Source of the DNA: Perkinsus olseni | Lineage: Eukaryota; Perkinsozoa; Perkinsida | Assembly (NCBI GenBank): GCA_013115125.1 | Contig: JABANN010000351.1 | Location: 1 to 36,198, forward strand | Direction of reading: 5' to 3' | DNA length: 36,198 bases | Shown: positions 28,711 through 36,198 of the stretch, one piece after another | Numbering within the stretch: the stretch's first letter is position 1 | How the letters are laid out: every line of letters begins with the position of its first letter | Notes under the pieces: model-generated | The model's input: only the letters and a program-made list of their open reading frames with translations | What the model was told of the DNA's origin: nothing | Databases searched by the model: none | Made by a program: the position numbers and the translations under genes

Positions 28711-28924
28711 AAGCTCCTTTGCGTTCGTACCTCAATACCCCCCATCGAGTAAAAGATAGCGCAACTTTTATTTCTGCCTTGACCCATGATGGCCAGAGCG
28801 AACGACGAAACATCGGGAGAAAACTCACAGATAAAATTTCGATGTTTCAGTCGTAGCCAAACAGTAAAGAGGATTTCGCGAGTTGACAGGTTCGGAATTA
28901 TGAGATGCCAAAAAATAGGATGCC

Positions 28925-28946
28925 AATTCGATTACCTGATCGATTA
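28925..28946. repeat. 22-nt palindrome, copy 4
   Basis: Core TTCGATTACCTGATCGAT, two changes from copy 1. On the minus strand it contains GATCAG-GTAATC, again a CAG-GT junction. Confidence 0.75.
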
Positions 28947-29036
28947 TTCGACCCACCAGACTGGTTCATATGAGAGATCTGGAAATGCTTCATGGGCACT
29001 GCCCTCAATGACGATGATGATGCTATACCTGATACC

Positions 29037-29155
29037 CAAATCGATCAACCGTTTCACACTCACTTATCAAATCGATCAACCGTTTCACATTCACTTATCA
29101 AATCGATCAACCGTTTCACATCCACTTATCAAATCGATCAACCGTTTCACATTCA
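29037..29155 (+). repeat. 31-nt tandem repeat, 3.8 copies
   Basis: Units start at 29037, 29068, 29099 and 29130, each beginning CAAATCGATCAACCGTTTCA and ending CACTTAT, nearly identical. The AAATCGATCA at the start equals one arm of the 22-nt palindromes nearby. Confidence 0.95.
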
Positions 29156-29282
29156 AATACTCGGCACTAGCCACAGCTCATCACTCCATGCGAGCCAGCA
29201 AGACATTCCTCGCGCCTCATCAGTCCCACCACATGCGGTTCCAGTCGCCAAATTGATGAACAGCCCTATACCGCGATATAAT

Positions 29283-29303
29283 AATTTCGTGGCGCAGCGG
29301 TCA
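29283..29303 (+). repeat. AATTTCGTGGCGCAG-CGGTCA motif, plus strand
   Basis: All 21 bases match the copy at 27899-27919 but on the opposite strand. A T-arm-like GAGTTCGATCCCC follows at 29414-29426, and TCGTGG/CCACGA around the two can pair. It may be a diverged tRNA-derived element of about 140 bases. Confidence 0.55.
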
Positions 29304-30658
29304 TTTCCCTCATTACCATCAGCTCTGGGCGCTTTCTGCTGCACGTAGATATTCTTTCCACTCATCCCTGCCACTGCCTTCTTCGACGGAGACGACGGTA
29401 GCACCTTCCACCCGAGTTCGATCCCCACGACAAGCATCATTCCTGTGCCTTGAATAGCATTCTATAAATACTCCCATGATTCTTGTCGCCGTCACACTCA
29501 TAATGAAGCGTCACCCATTGAATTTCGATACAAATCGATCACGATGGCGCGCGCTTTTCACATCCATCTCATCATTATCACCTCCACCGCCTCCACTTGG
29601 ATATCCTCCTTCACCACATCCAAGGGTTTGTATATCGCGGCAACGACCGATGGGTTGGCTTTCTCCGAGGGCGCCGGCGGCGGCGCTGAGCCGCGCTAAG
29701 GACCGACCGTAATGATTCATTAATAATGAATCATAACATTCTATCAACGGTAGCTGGCCACCACCGCACAGCAAAGAAAAAAAGATATCCTGGATACGTT
29801 GTACTGATGTCAAATTGAATGGTGTCGAATATTCGATAACTAATGCTGCTGACGGGCATGCCGTTTCATGGGAGTTTCATGAGAAATGCCGGTGATGAGC
29901 CCTGGGGGGAGCAATGCACCAAAGTTATAACCTTATGTAGAAGCAATACTAATGTTGATACTGACTAATACTGCTAGTGACCACCAGTTCGCTCGGGAAC
30001 AGCCTGTCTGGATGGAAACACGCAAACATCAGAATCCAGGAAAGGACATACTTCAAGTGCATCTGCTCCCCCAGTCTGCATTTTTCAAACAAGAAAGTCC
30101 CCACAGGAGTTCGCTGCTCAACCGCATACTCATCCGTTACGTTACTATTCTCGATCACCGGCCGCCTAGAACTGCCCCGTAAATACGCAAAAAAATTCCG
30201 AAATTTCCGTTATTTCCCCTCACTACAGAAGCTTCAACCGCACGTTCAGCTTCCTCCTTTCGGCTCTCCTCGGGTGGCTCCAAAACCTCCGGAAACTGAT
30301 GAGATTTCCCCTGAAAAAATGGGAGACAATTCCCAAAATTTGAGATTTAACCATCAGATCGGTGCGGCGAAAGAACTGTACACAAAGCGTTTCACCTGGT
30401 CTTGCGGCAGTGGGTCACTCTGACTCGAAGCTCGTCGACGACGGCTGGCCATTGGAGCAGATTTGGGGGAAAGTGGGTATGACGAGCATTCATACTCCTC
30501 CCCCCCCGGCCGGGCAACCAATGCGGTGAAAATCCAATCTTAGCTTCAAAACCAAGGAGGGCGTTCGATAGAATCCTTCCAGGTGCGTTCCGAGGATCAA
30601 GTTTAACGTGCCTGGGAGCGGTCTTAAACTGAGTAAAGACAGTCCTTTGGATGATTGA

Positions 30659-30680
30659 TGACCGCTGCGCCTAAAAAATT
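30659..30680 (-). repeat. Diverged copy of the AATTTCGTGGCGCAG motif
   Basis: On the minus strand AATTTTTTAGGCGCAGCGGT then CA; the GCGCAGCGGTCA half is intact. Another partial copy lies at 30793-30805 (plus), just past the stop of the next gene. Confidence 0.45.
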
Positions 30681-30816
30681 ACCCCAAAAAATTACTAAAA
30701 AATTGAAACTAAAACGCAATCATAAAGAGGGTGAAATTACCAAATGCAATCATGAATTACTGTATGGTGACAGTGATGAGAAGATACTACAGAATTTCGT
30801 GGCGCGCGACTTTTTC

Positions 30817-32451
30817 TCAGCTTTTCTTCTGAGGATGCATGGCCGCCTTAACATGCTCCTCGGCCAGAGTCGACACCACTGCGCTCAGCACGGTGAGCAT
30901 CTGCTGGCGCTTCTCTTCGGGTAAATCACGGAATTCGTTCATACCCGGGATTCGAACCTGTGCGGGCAGACCGATCACGAATCGTTTCCACCGCTTCGCC
31001 CCGTTAACTACATCCTGAGCTCCTACAATCTCCAAGTGCTTACGGACCTCTCTACTGACCGCCTTATTTCCGACACTTCCTGTCAGACACGCCGTCGTCT
31101 TGGGCAAGCTGCGCAGAAGGAGAGCAGTACAGCCGTAGTGGGAATAGTAGAAGCTCGTTTGAGCGAAAACGCAACTATTCACGCTCGAGATGATACATTA
31201 TCATCACGTTCACACGTGAAACGGTCATGAACCTCAACCAGCCAAACAGACGAAAAGCGGCCGCTAAGGCCGACCAGGCCCACCCCAGGCCAGTCACTTG
31301 CGGGTAGTAGAGACATGCTTGCCTAATACGCCGTCGTCTAGTTCTTCAAATACTGCCCTATCTGATAATGCTTTTCTTTGGTAAGAAACGGAATTAAGCA
31401 CCTCTGGCACGTTAGATTGCACGGATCATGAGTGGAACGCTAATCAACCACAACCGGCCGAAGAGACAAACTAACAGCGCCCGCGAACAGCACAGGTCAA
31501 GCAAATGCTAGTAAGGAAGGTAGTATTCAGGTGGAATAGCAGCGAGCAGACTTCAAAATTTGAGCAATACGTTTCCGCCAAGACCTTTATCAAACGGAGA
31601 TGACACCTCCAGCAGGTGACCTCCTCCCTTACCATCAACTATGCTACTAGAAATATCATACGAAGATAAACTCAATATCATCAGTAGATATACTGGTCTC
31701 TATAAGGACACAATTTTTCATCTATTTTCCGCCGCACGACGAGCCGAATTACCAAAAAAAACCGATGCATTCAAAATTTTACTGCTCCCTATTTCATCGG
31801 TCTGTGGAATATTTTACTGTGAGAGAATTTAGACCAATGAGTAGATAATAATATCGGACTTCCCGAGAATGACTGAACCACTGCAGCCCACTGGTGAATT
31901 ACGTGACCATGGTTCCCGCGTTCGCCCGAGTCGCGCTTCCCGGTGGCTTTGCTCTCGACAACGTCTGCTCAGTCTTAGCCCTCTTCACCATCACGTACCT
32001 AATCCCAAAAAATTCGAAAATTTTCCGGAAAATTACCGAAAAATCATCCAAGGGTCAAAAGCAGCCTTACTCCGCGGTTTGAGTAGTTGCACTCTGTCGT
32101 TTGCCAGCCAGCTTCCCTCCCTTATCGCCTTCTGCTTCACGCGCCTCGCCGACACACTACCACAGAGAACGAGAGATGACTGGCCTTTTTCCCAGTCCGT
32201 AATACGTGGCAATCGTCCTGCTGCTGCTGTTGTTTGTTTTTCCCCTGCAACACCACAGCAACCTTCGAGTCGAGCACATCCGAGGAGAGGTTCTTTAACA
32301 ACTCGTCAGCTACCCTCTCCACCTGCCCGAAGACGACGAGTGGTGATCCCCGTCCCTAGGAGGATGCTCCTGTTATAACCTTCTCGAGCTCAGCTTCCAG
32401 CTTCCTGGCCAATCGTGCCTTGATACCCTGCGTGGCGTCCAACTGAAACAT
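30817..32451 (-). CDS. Unassigned helical, charged protein, multi-exon
   Basis: First exon 32451-32380 (MFQLDATQGIKARLARKLEA, ELEK), a 47-nt GT-AG intron, then exon 2 from 32332 (VERVADELLKNLSSDVLDSK). Further pieces: about 32150-32060 (SARRVKQKAIREGSWLANDR), about 32000-31910 (VKRAKTEQTLSRAKPPGSAT), about 31055-31000 (VRKHLEIVGAQDVV) and the terminal exon ending at 30817 (FRDLPEEKRQQMLTVLSAVV, STLAEEHVKAAM). All minus strand. The product would be small, alpha-helical and rich in Lys, Arg and Glu, with a coiled-coil-like start. A tRNA-like stretch overlaps the region before the terminal exon, either in frame or as a 54-nt intron. No family recognised. Confidence 0.5.
30943..30990 (-). repeat. 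tRNA-like sequence near a terminal exon
   Basis: On the minus strand GGCGAAGCGGTGG (A-box-like), 30 bases, then CAGGTTCGAATCCCGGG. The spacing is that of a tRNA and CGA-TTCGTGA-TCG could be an anticodon arm, but acceptor and T stems are imperfect. Probably a decayed tRNA-derived element. Confidence 0.45.
31183..31860. other. Intron or intergenic, AT-richer
   Basis: A plus-strand frame at 31641-31832 (MLLEISYEDKLNIISRYTGL...) is the only one of note; it has no family motif and lies in what is likely an intron of the minus-strand gene. Not called. Confidence 0.35.
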
Positions 32452-33204
32452 GCCTTATTTGCCACATACCGCATCCCTTATTTATAGCTACTAAATGCTT
32501 TAATAGGATATAGTATGTCATTCTCTACCAATTTATACAGAGATCTGATAACGACATTTACTCCTTTTCTTCCATAACTTCTCCTTGCCAAAGTTTACCA
32601 TTTATTATCAGAGTAGATGACCAAGCCTCGCGGGCGTCGTGTCAACGTCGCTATTCTTCGCCTCCACGATACCCCAAATAAGACCGTATTAATCCCGAGT
32701 AGGAAGCATCTCTAGTCATAGAGCTCATCATCATCACTCTATTTATGTGACAAACGACAGCGGAATCAGGCACGGTTCTCTAAGACATGAGTAATGGTAA
32801 TTTATATACCGTTAAACCACTTTGGTCTACAGTACTGTCTCACGGCTCCTACCATAGCTAGCCAGACAGTGATTGAACTGAGCGACCGATCGCAGAAAAG
32901 CTGGGCAAAAAAGAAGTCGGATTTCCAGATAATTTGGTGAACCCGTCCGACATTTATTGCCATTTAACAAGGGACAGATACATCTCAGATGCGGTATGAA
33001 CCGGCATGGAATCCCTTACGGAAAAATCAGATTTTTTTGGAGAAAATACCAACAATTCTCGGGAAAAAACAACAGTTTTCGGAAAAAAAACAACGATTTT
33101 CGGATCATCACTTTTAACTAACGGTCAGAATTTACATAAAGTACTATAGATACGATATTACACATTCTTTTCTGTTGCCTTATGTCACACGTAGAATAGA
33201 TCAG
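32452..33204. other. Intergenic, A/T-rich with poly-A words
   Basis: No gene seen. Around 33017-33106 runs of GAAAAAACAAC and TTTTCGG alternate in an imperfect tandem pattern. Confidence 0.45.
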
Positions 33205-33326
33205 TGCAGGGTGAAAATCCGGCGCCCTTGGAAAATATGGAAGAAGAACTTCGGCGAATGACGGACTCAGACGAGGACGACTCTCCGTCAACGGACGCTG
33301 TGGGCACTGTACTCGGCCATCCGTGA
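33205..33326 (+). CDS. Possible acidic C-terminal exon
   Basis: After AGATCAG the plus strand reads GENPAPLENMEEELRRMTDS, then DEDDSPSTDAVGTVLGHP and a stop. The acidic, Ser/Pro-rich composition is typical of a C-terminal tail. No upstream exon was identified, so it may be a short independent frame or chance. Confidence 0.3.
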
Positions 33327-34142
33327 GGGAATGCCGTTCCCCCTGGTCCAGGGGTCCTCTTATGACTGTCTCTCTTGCTCACGTATTGATGTTATTGGAC
33401 TAGTTACAAGAGCTACTGTAAAGGACGCTTGTTGAGTCACCAAACCCAAGGAAGCCTCCCACTACCTCCCAATTTGCAAGCTCCTCAATAGCCAGTCTAT
33501 TGGTCTCGGCAGTGAACGCAGCCAGCATTGATGGACAATAGCGAGCTTAGAAAATGCCGTCAAAATGTGCAGCTGGAAATTTCGGGGAAGGCGGCCAGAC
33601 TCACTGAAACGACTGGGGCCAAAGAATGTCTTTCTGATCCTGCAAAGTCCGTGAGAAAAAAAATAGCCCTCCAAACCCTGATTGAAGGCAAATAACAAAC
33701 CCAACACCTCTCGGTGACACCTACACACTTATTAAAGAGAACCGAAGACAATTCATGTTCATAAAATTTATCAAGCTACGCATTCCCAAGTTCACCCCCT
33801 TGATACGTAAGCGGCGACCGACCGCTTGGAGCTGGATAAGAACTGCGGTGAAATCACCCCAACAACCGTCAGCACTTTCCTAGCAGTTGATAAATTTTAT
33901 GGCAGAATGCGAGATGCGTTCTTCAAGACGGACGTTGACAACGTTGTGGTGTTAATACGCAGCTTATCACCTATCTTGCTCCTATAAGAAGCTAAGTGGC
34001 GGATGATAGACGGAAGACAGCAGATAGAAGATTGGATTCCAGATGGCAAAACCCGGGTGTTGTGTCGTTCTCAACCAGTCGCTCTCTTCACAATGTGCAT
34101 GGGTTGAGCATCCAAGACCGGTAAACTCGCCCGAATGGAGTC
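33327..34142. other. Intergenic, no gene recognised
   Basis: Only short frames on both strands without motif or linked splice sites. It contains the 3' end of the secreted-protein gene downstream. Confidence 0.45.
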
Positions 34143-35384
34143 TTACTGCCCAGCGCCTACGAAAGACACTAATAGAGGTGCTCTAATATCCACCACCGAA
34201 CCGCTCCGATCTGAATTCACCTGAAACACCAGGGACCAAGCATCTCCAGTCTCCCGAAGTAGTAAGCGAAAAGACCCCGGTAAAATCTCGCCGACCTCGT
34301 AAGCTGACTGAAGCAGAAGAAGAAGCGCCAGCGAGTTGAACTCGTCGGAAAAATCCAGTTCCAGACAGGCGTCAAAGCTGAGCGTCATGGTCTCCAAAGT
34401 AACAGGAGTACCATTGACCTCGAACGACAGCTTCACCCAACGGTAATCGCTCGGTAATACGGTTTCAATTTCCGCTACGACGCTCCTGAGCAAATCCAGT
34501 TCGGTATTAACCACCACATACTCACCATCCGGCAACGTGCTTGACATTAACGCTACCAGGACTCTACCAACCGTCCTGTGCCGACTAGAGGCAACGACAG
34601 AAGAGGGTAGCAAGGAGGCTTCCGAATTCAAAGTCTCAGTAGAAGGATTTAAATTTTGGTCGCTTCCTTGCGTTACCAAATGAAGACCAGTAGAACGAAC
34701 ATCTTTACGTTTCTTCTTTTCAGTCCCTTCGGAAGGCCTATCAGCGACATCCTCGGATGGACGTTCCCTTTTCTTCGGCGAAGGTGGTGGTGGAACTTTC
34801 CGCCATTGAGTATCGTCACTTCCACTAGATGTCGATGCCCCAAGAATCGTTCTGAAGCCATAAGTAGAAGCCTGCCATTTTTTCCATACCCGTACCGCAC
34901 CAACCCCAACTAGTAGCTCTGAACCGTTGATGCAAAAGATAACGCTCGGATCGCCACCTGGTGGCTTATGAGATTGCAAGTAGAGCAGACGGCCAAAATC
35001 AGGTCCGACGCATTTGGTTGAGAATCGGAAGCAATCTGGCGACTCGGAGAGAGGAATATGACCCAACCTGGACAGGTTCAGAAAGGACTTCCCATACCAC
35101 ACCACCGGCCACTCGTGTCCGCTGCTGATGAAGGTTCCATTGACGATTGCGTTCAAGCTGACCAGCTGCCCCTCTTCGCCGTCGACGACTTTCACATCGA
35201 GCTTGGTCACGTCAGGTAGATCAGGGCTCAGCCTACCACCTTCGTTCTCGACCGCGGCGTACGTTCCCGCGGTAAGGTTCACCGATGTGACGTACATTCT
35301 CGCGAAGGCCTTTCTAGGAGGGTTGGAAGCATTTACAGGTCGAATAGAGTACAGCAGAAGGCATAGCAAAAAGGAGGCTCTCAT
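34143..35384 (-). CDS. Predicted secreted protein with basic linker, single exon
   Basis: 413 residues from the ATG at 35384; the frame extends four codons further but without ATG. It opens with a clean signal peptide (MRASFLLCLLLYSIRPVNAS, cut near NA-S). Residues about 20-165 form a beta-rich domain with three N-glycosylation sites and paired Cys (DCFRFSTKCVG). Residues about 190-225 are a Pro/Lys-rich linker with KKRER and KKKRK clusters. Residues about 265-413 form a second beta-rich domain. Both domains start similarly (NLTAGTYAAVENE and TLPDGEYVVVNTE), which suggests an internal duplication. No known domain recognised. Four 15-nt direct repeats lie 80-180 bases upstream of the start. 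Confidence 0.8.
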   Translation of the reverse strand: MRASFLLCLLLYSIRPVNASNPPRKAFARMYVTSVNLTAGTYAAVENEGGRLSPDLPDVTKLDVKVVDGEEGQLVSLNAIVNGTFISSGHEWPVVWYGKSFLNLSRLGHIPLSESPDCFRFSTKCVGPDFGRLLYLQSHKPPGGDPSVIFCINGSELLVGVGAVRVWKKWQASTYGFRTILGASTSSGSDDTQWRKVPPPPSPKKRERPSEDVADRPSEGTEKKKRKDVRSTGLHLVTQGSDQNLNPSTETLNSEASLLPSSVVASSRHRTVGRVLVALMSSTLPDGEYVVVNTELDLLRSVVAEIETVLPSDYRWVKLSFEVNGTPVTLETMTLSFDACLELDFSDEFNSLALLLLLQSAYEVGEILPGSFRLLLRETGDAWSLVFQVNSDRSGSVVDIRAPLLVSFVGAGQ

Positions 35385-35463
35385 AAGGAATAACAATCAC
35401 AACTGACGGGAGAAGAATACATGGAACGCTCGGACCATTTACGGGGACATCGAATTGGTCCCG

Positions 35464-35561
35464 CCTGAAAATGGTGAATCCTGAAAATGGTGAAGGGCGA
35501 GAAAATCCGTATTTGTGAGGCTTTGACCCACTAAAAGTGGTGAAACCCTGGAAGTGGTGAA
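35464..35561. promoter_or_regulatory. Four 15-nt direct repeats upstream of the secreted-protein gene
   Basis: CCTGAAAATGGTGAA at 35464 and 35480, ACTAAAAGTGGTGAA at 35530, CCTGGAAGTGGTGAA at 35547: two pairs, each with 16-17-base spacing. On the gene's strand the repeat reads TTCACCATTTTCAGG. The position in the promoter or leader suggests factor-binding sites. Confidence 0.5.
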
Positions 35562-35602
35562 CGACAATCTCGCCCGCCTCGAGATGAACAAAATTATGTG
35601 AT

Positions 35603-35988
35603 ATGGGCAATTCAGTACCACTCCCTCTCGAACCAACCCAACTTTCTATCGCCAGTCCCTCACATAGAGGCCTTGTACTAAGTGGTCAAGTTATTGGTTA
35701 CTCGGTGGGTAGCGGAGTAAATTGTCGACATTGCAGGCGCTTATGCTTTTTTTACGAATGCCTCCGACTACCACGAGTCGTGGTCTACGACAAGCTCGCG
35801 TGTATTGCAAGTCTTGCGACGACTTGGTCGGTATTTATTGCGGGGGTGCAAACGCTATATTGCTCTGTTTAAGTTACCTTGTGCCATGTTTGCGGATTGG
35901 GAGTTCTTATCTTTCTTCGAGGCTCACAAACCAGGGAAGGTACTACTCTGCCAGATCTGAGGTGTTCCCAGCGAACCGATTGGTGTAG
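35603..35988 (+). CDS. Possible zinc-ribbon-like protein, frame not resolved
   Basis: One frame from ATG 35603 (MGNSVPLPLEPTQLSIASPS) reaches a CxxC pair (NCRHCRRLCFF). After a T7 tract, a second frame carries another CxxC (ARVYCKSCDDLVGIYCGGAN). Two CxxC pairs with G-Y after the second recall Yippee/Mis18-type zinc ribbons, but the distance between them is short and a frame change is needed at the T run. It could be an intron, an assembly error in the homopolymer, or a broken gene. Confidence 0.3.
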
Positions 35989-36198
35989 TGTTGCAGCGGG
36001 TGGGGGGGGGAGATTAGCGGATGGATTAGAGCCGCTAGTGCTTGCTAGGGTCGAAATTGCCTATCACGAGCTCATCAGCGTCGCCTTCCGTTATCATGAC
36101 TCTGAAAGCAGCACAAGGAGAAGGAAGAGGAGGCAGCAGCGGAAGTTGCCGCGGAGGACGTCGGGTCGAAAAGAGGTATTAAGGGGGCTGGGGTATAG
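35989..36198. other. Window end, no gene recognised
   Basis: G-rich with a GGGGGGGG run near 36003 and purine-rich GAAGGAGG repeats near 36120. No supported feature. Confidence 0.4.

Larger units (their letters stand above)
28711..30420 (-). other. Probable upstream exons of the membrane-protein gene
   Basis: Minus-strand coding-like pieces without a settled splice pattern: about 30310-30226 (acidic, after a TTTTTTCAG acceptor and before GTGAGG), 30158-29949, about 29690-29590, and 29490-29330. They could belong to the gene at 27892-28710 or to a separate one. A 31-nt tandem array lies among them. Several plus-strand frames here are taken as shadows. Confidence 0.35.

Noticed and set aside
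29037-29155. Possible CRISPR-like array of 31-nt units
   Set aside because: The units are directly adjacent with no spacers, there is no cas gene, and the context is eukaryotic; it is a plain tandem repeat.
30943-30990. Candidate second tRNA gene (A and B boxes in tRNA spacing, minus strand)
   Set aside because: Acceptor and T stems do not pair properly and no T-run terminator follows; kept only as a tRNA-like relic.
31869-32378. Plus-strand frame of 169 codons
   Set aside because: Arg/Ser-rich and antisense to a better-supported multi-exon minus-strand gene with phase-matched exons.

Overview
The window looks like nuclear DNA of a unicellular eukaryote with roughly even base composition and many short spliceosomal introns (GT-AG, mostly 43-110 nt). 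Strong pyrimidine-CAG sites just upstream of single-exon genes suggest trans-splicing. Together these point to an alveolate protist, most likely a Perkinsus-type perkinsozoan. That assignment is inference. No bacterial, phage, CRISPR or retroviral features were seen.

Left part (1-10 kb): the 3' end of an exostosin-type glycosyltransferase (GT47); a tandem pair of single-exon drug/metabolite-superfamily transporters close to SLC35F6; a two-exon gene for a predicted secreted protein; about 2.2 kb of diverged repeats and coding-like scraps; and, on the minus strand, a complete eight-exon sideroflexin gene (7770-9953) that no single open frame reveals, rebuilt here from phase-consistent exons.

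Middle (10-24 kb), nearly all minus strand: an uninterrupted CSC1/OSCA/TMEM63-type channel gene (10138-12543); ankyrin-like exons; a 20-nt minisatellite; an unassigned gene (14113 to about 15.3 kb); a 13-exon MFSD1-like major facilitator gene (about 15.9-19.9 kb); then 20-23.5 kb of unassigned exons and duplicated gene fragments.

Right part (23.6-36.2 kb): a multi-exon gene for the TFIIIC subunit GTF3C5/tau95 (23607-27583, minus), with a plus-strand tRNA-Ile(UAU) gene inside it; a gene of unknown function ending in two membrane helices (from about 28.7 kb or further upstream, to 27892); a further unassigned helical, charged protein gene (about 32.45-30.82 kb); and a single-exon secreted protein gene with four 15-nt direct repeats upstream (34143-35384).

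Most notable: short introns of several unrelated genes carry tRNA-like A-box or T-arm/B-box sequences, and two further repeat motifs coincide with predicted splice boundaries. This suggests a family of intron-associated, tRNA-derived elements (SINEs or introners). Membrane transport dominates the gene content (two DMT transporters, sideroflexin, CSC1 channel, MFSD1-like carrier); there is no sign that the genes form a pathway. All homology statements are from memory of family sequences, not from a search.
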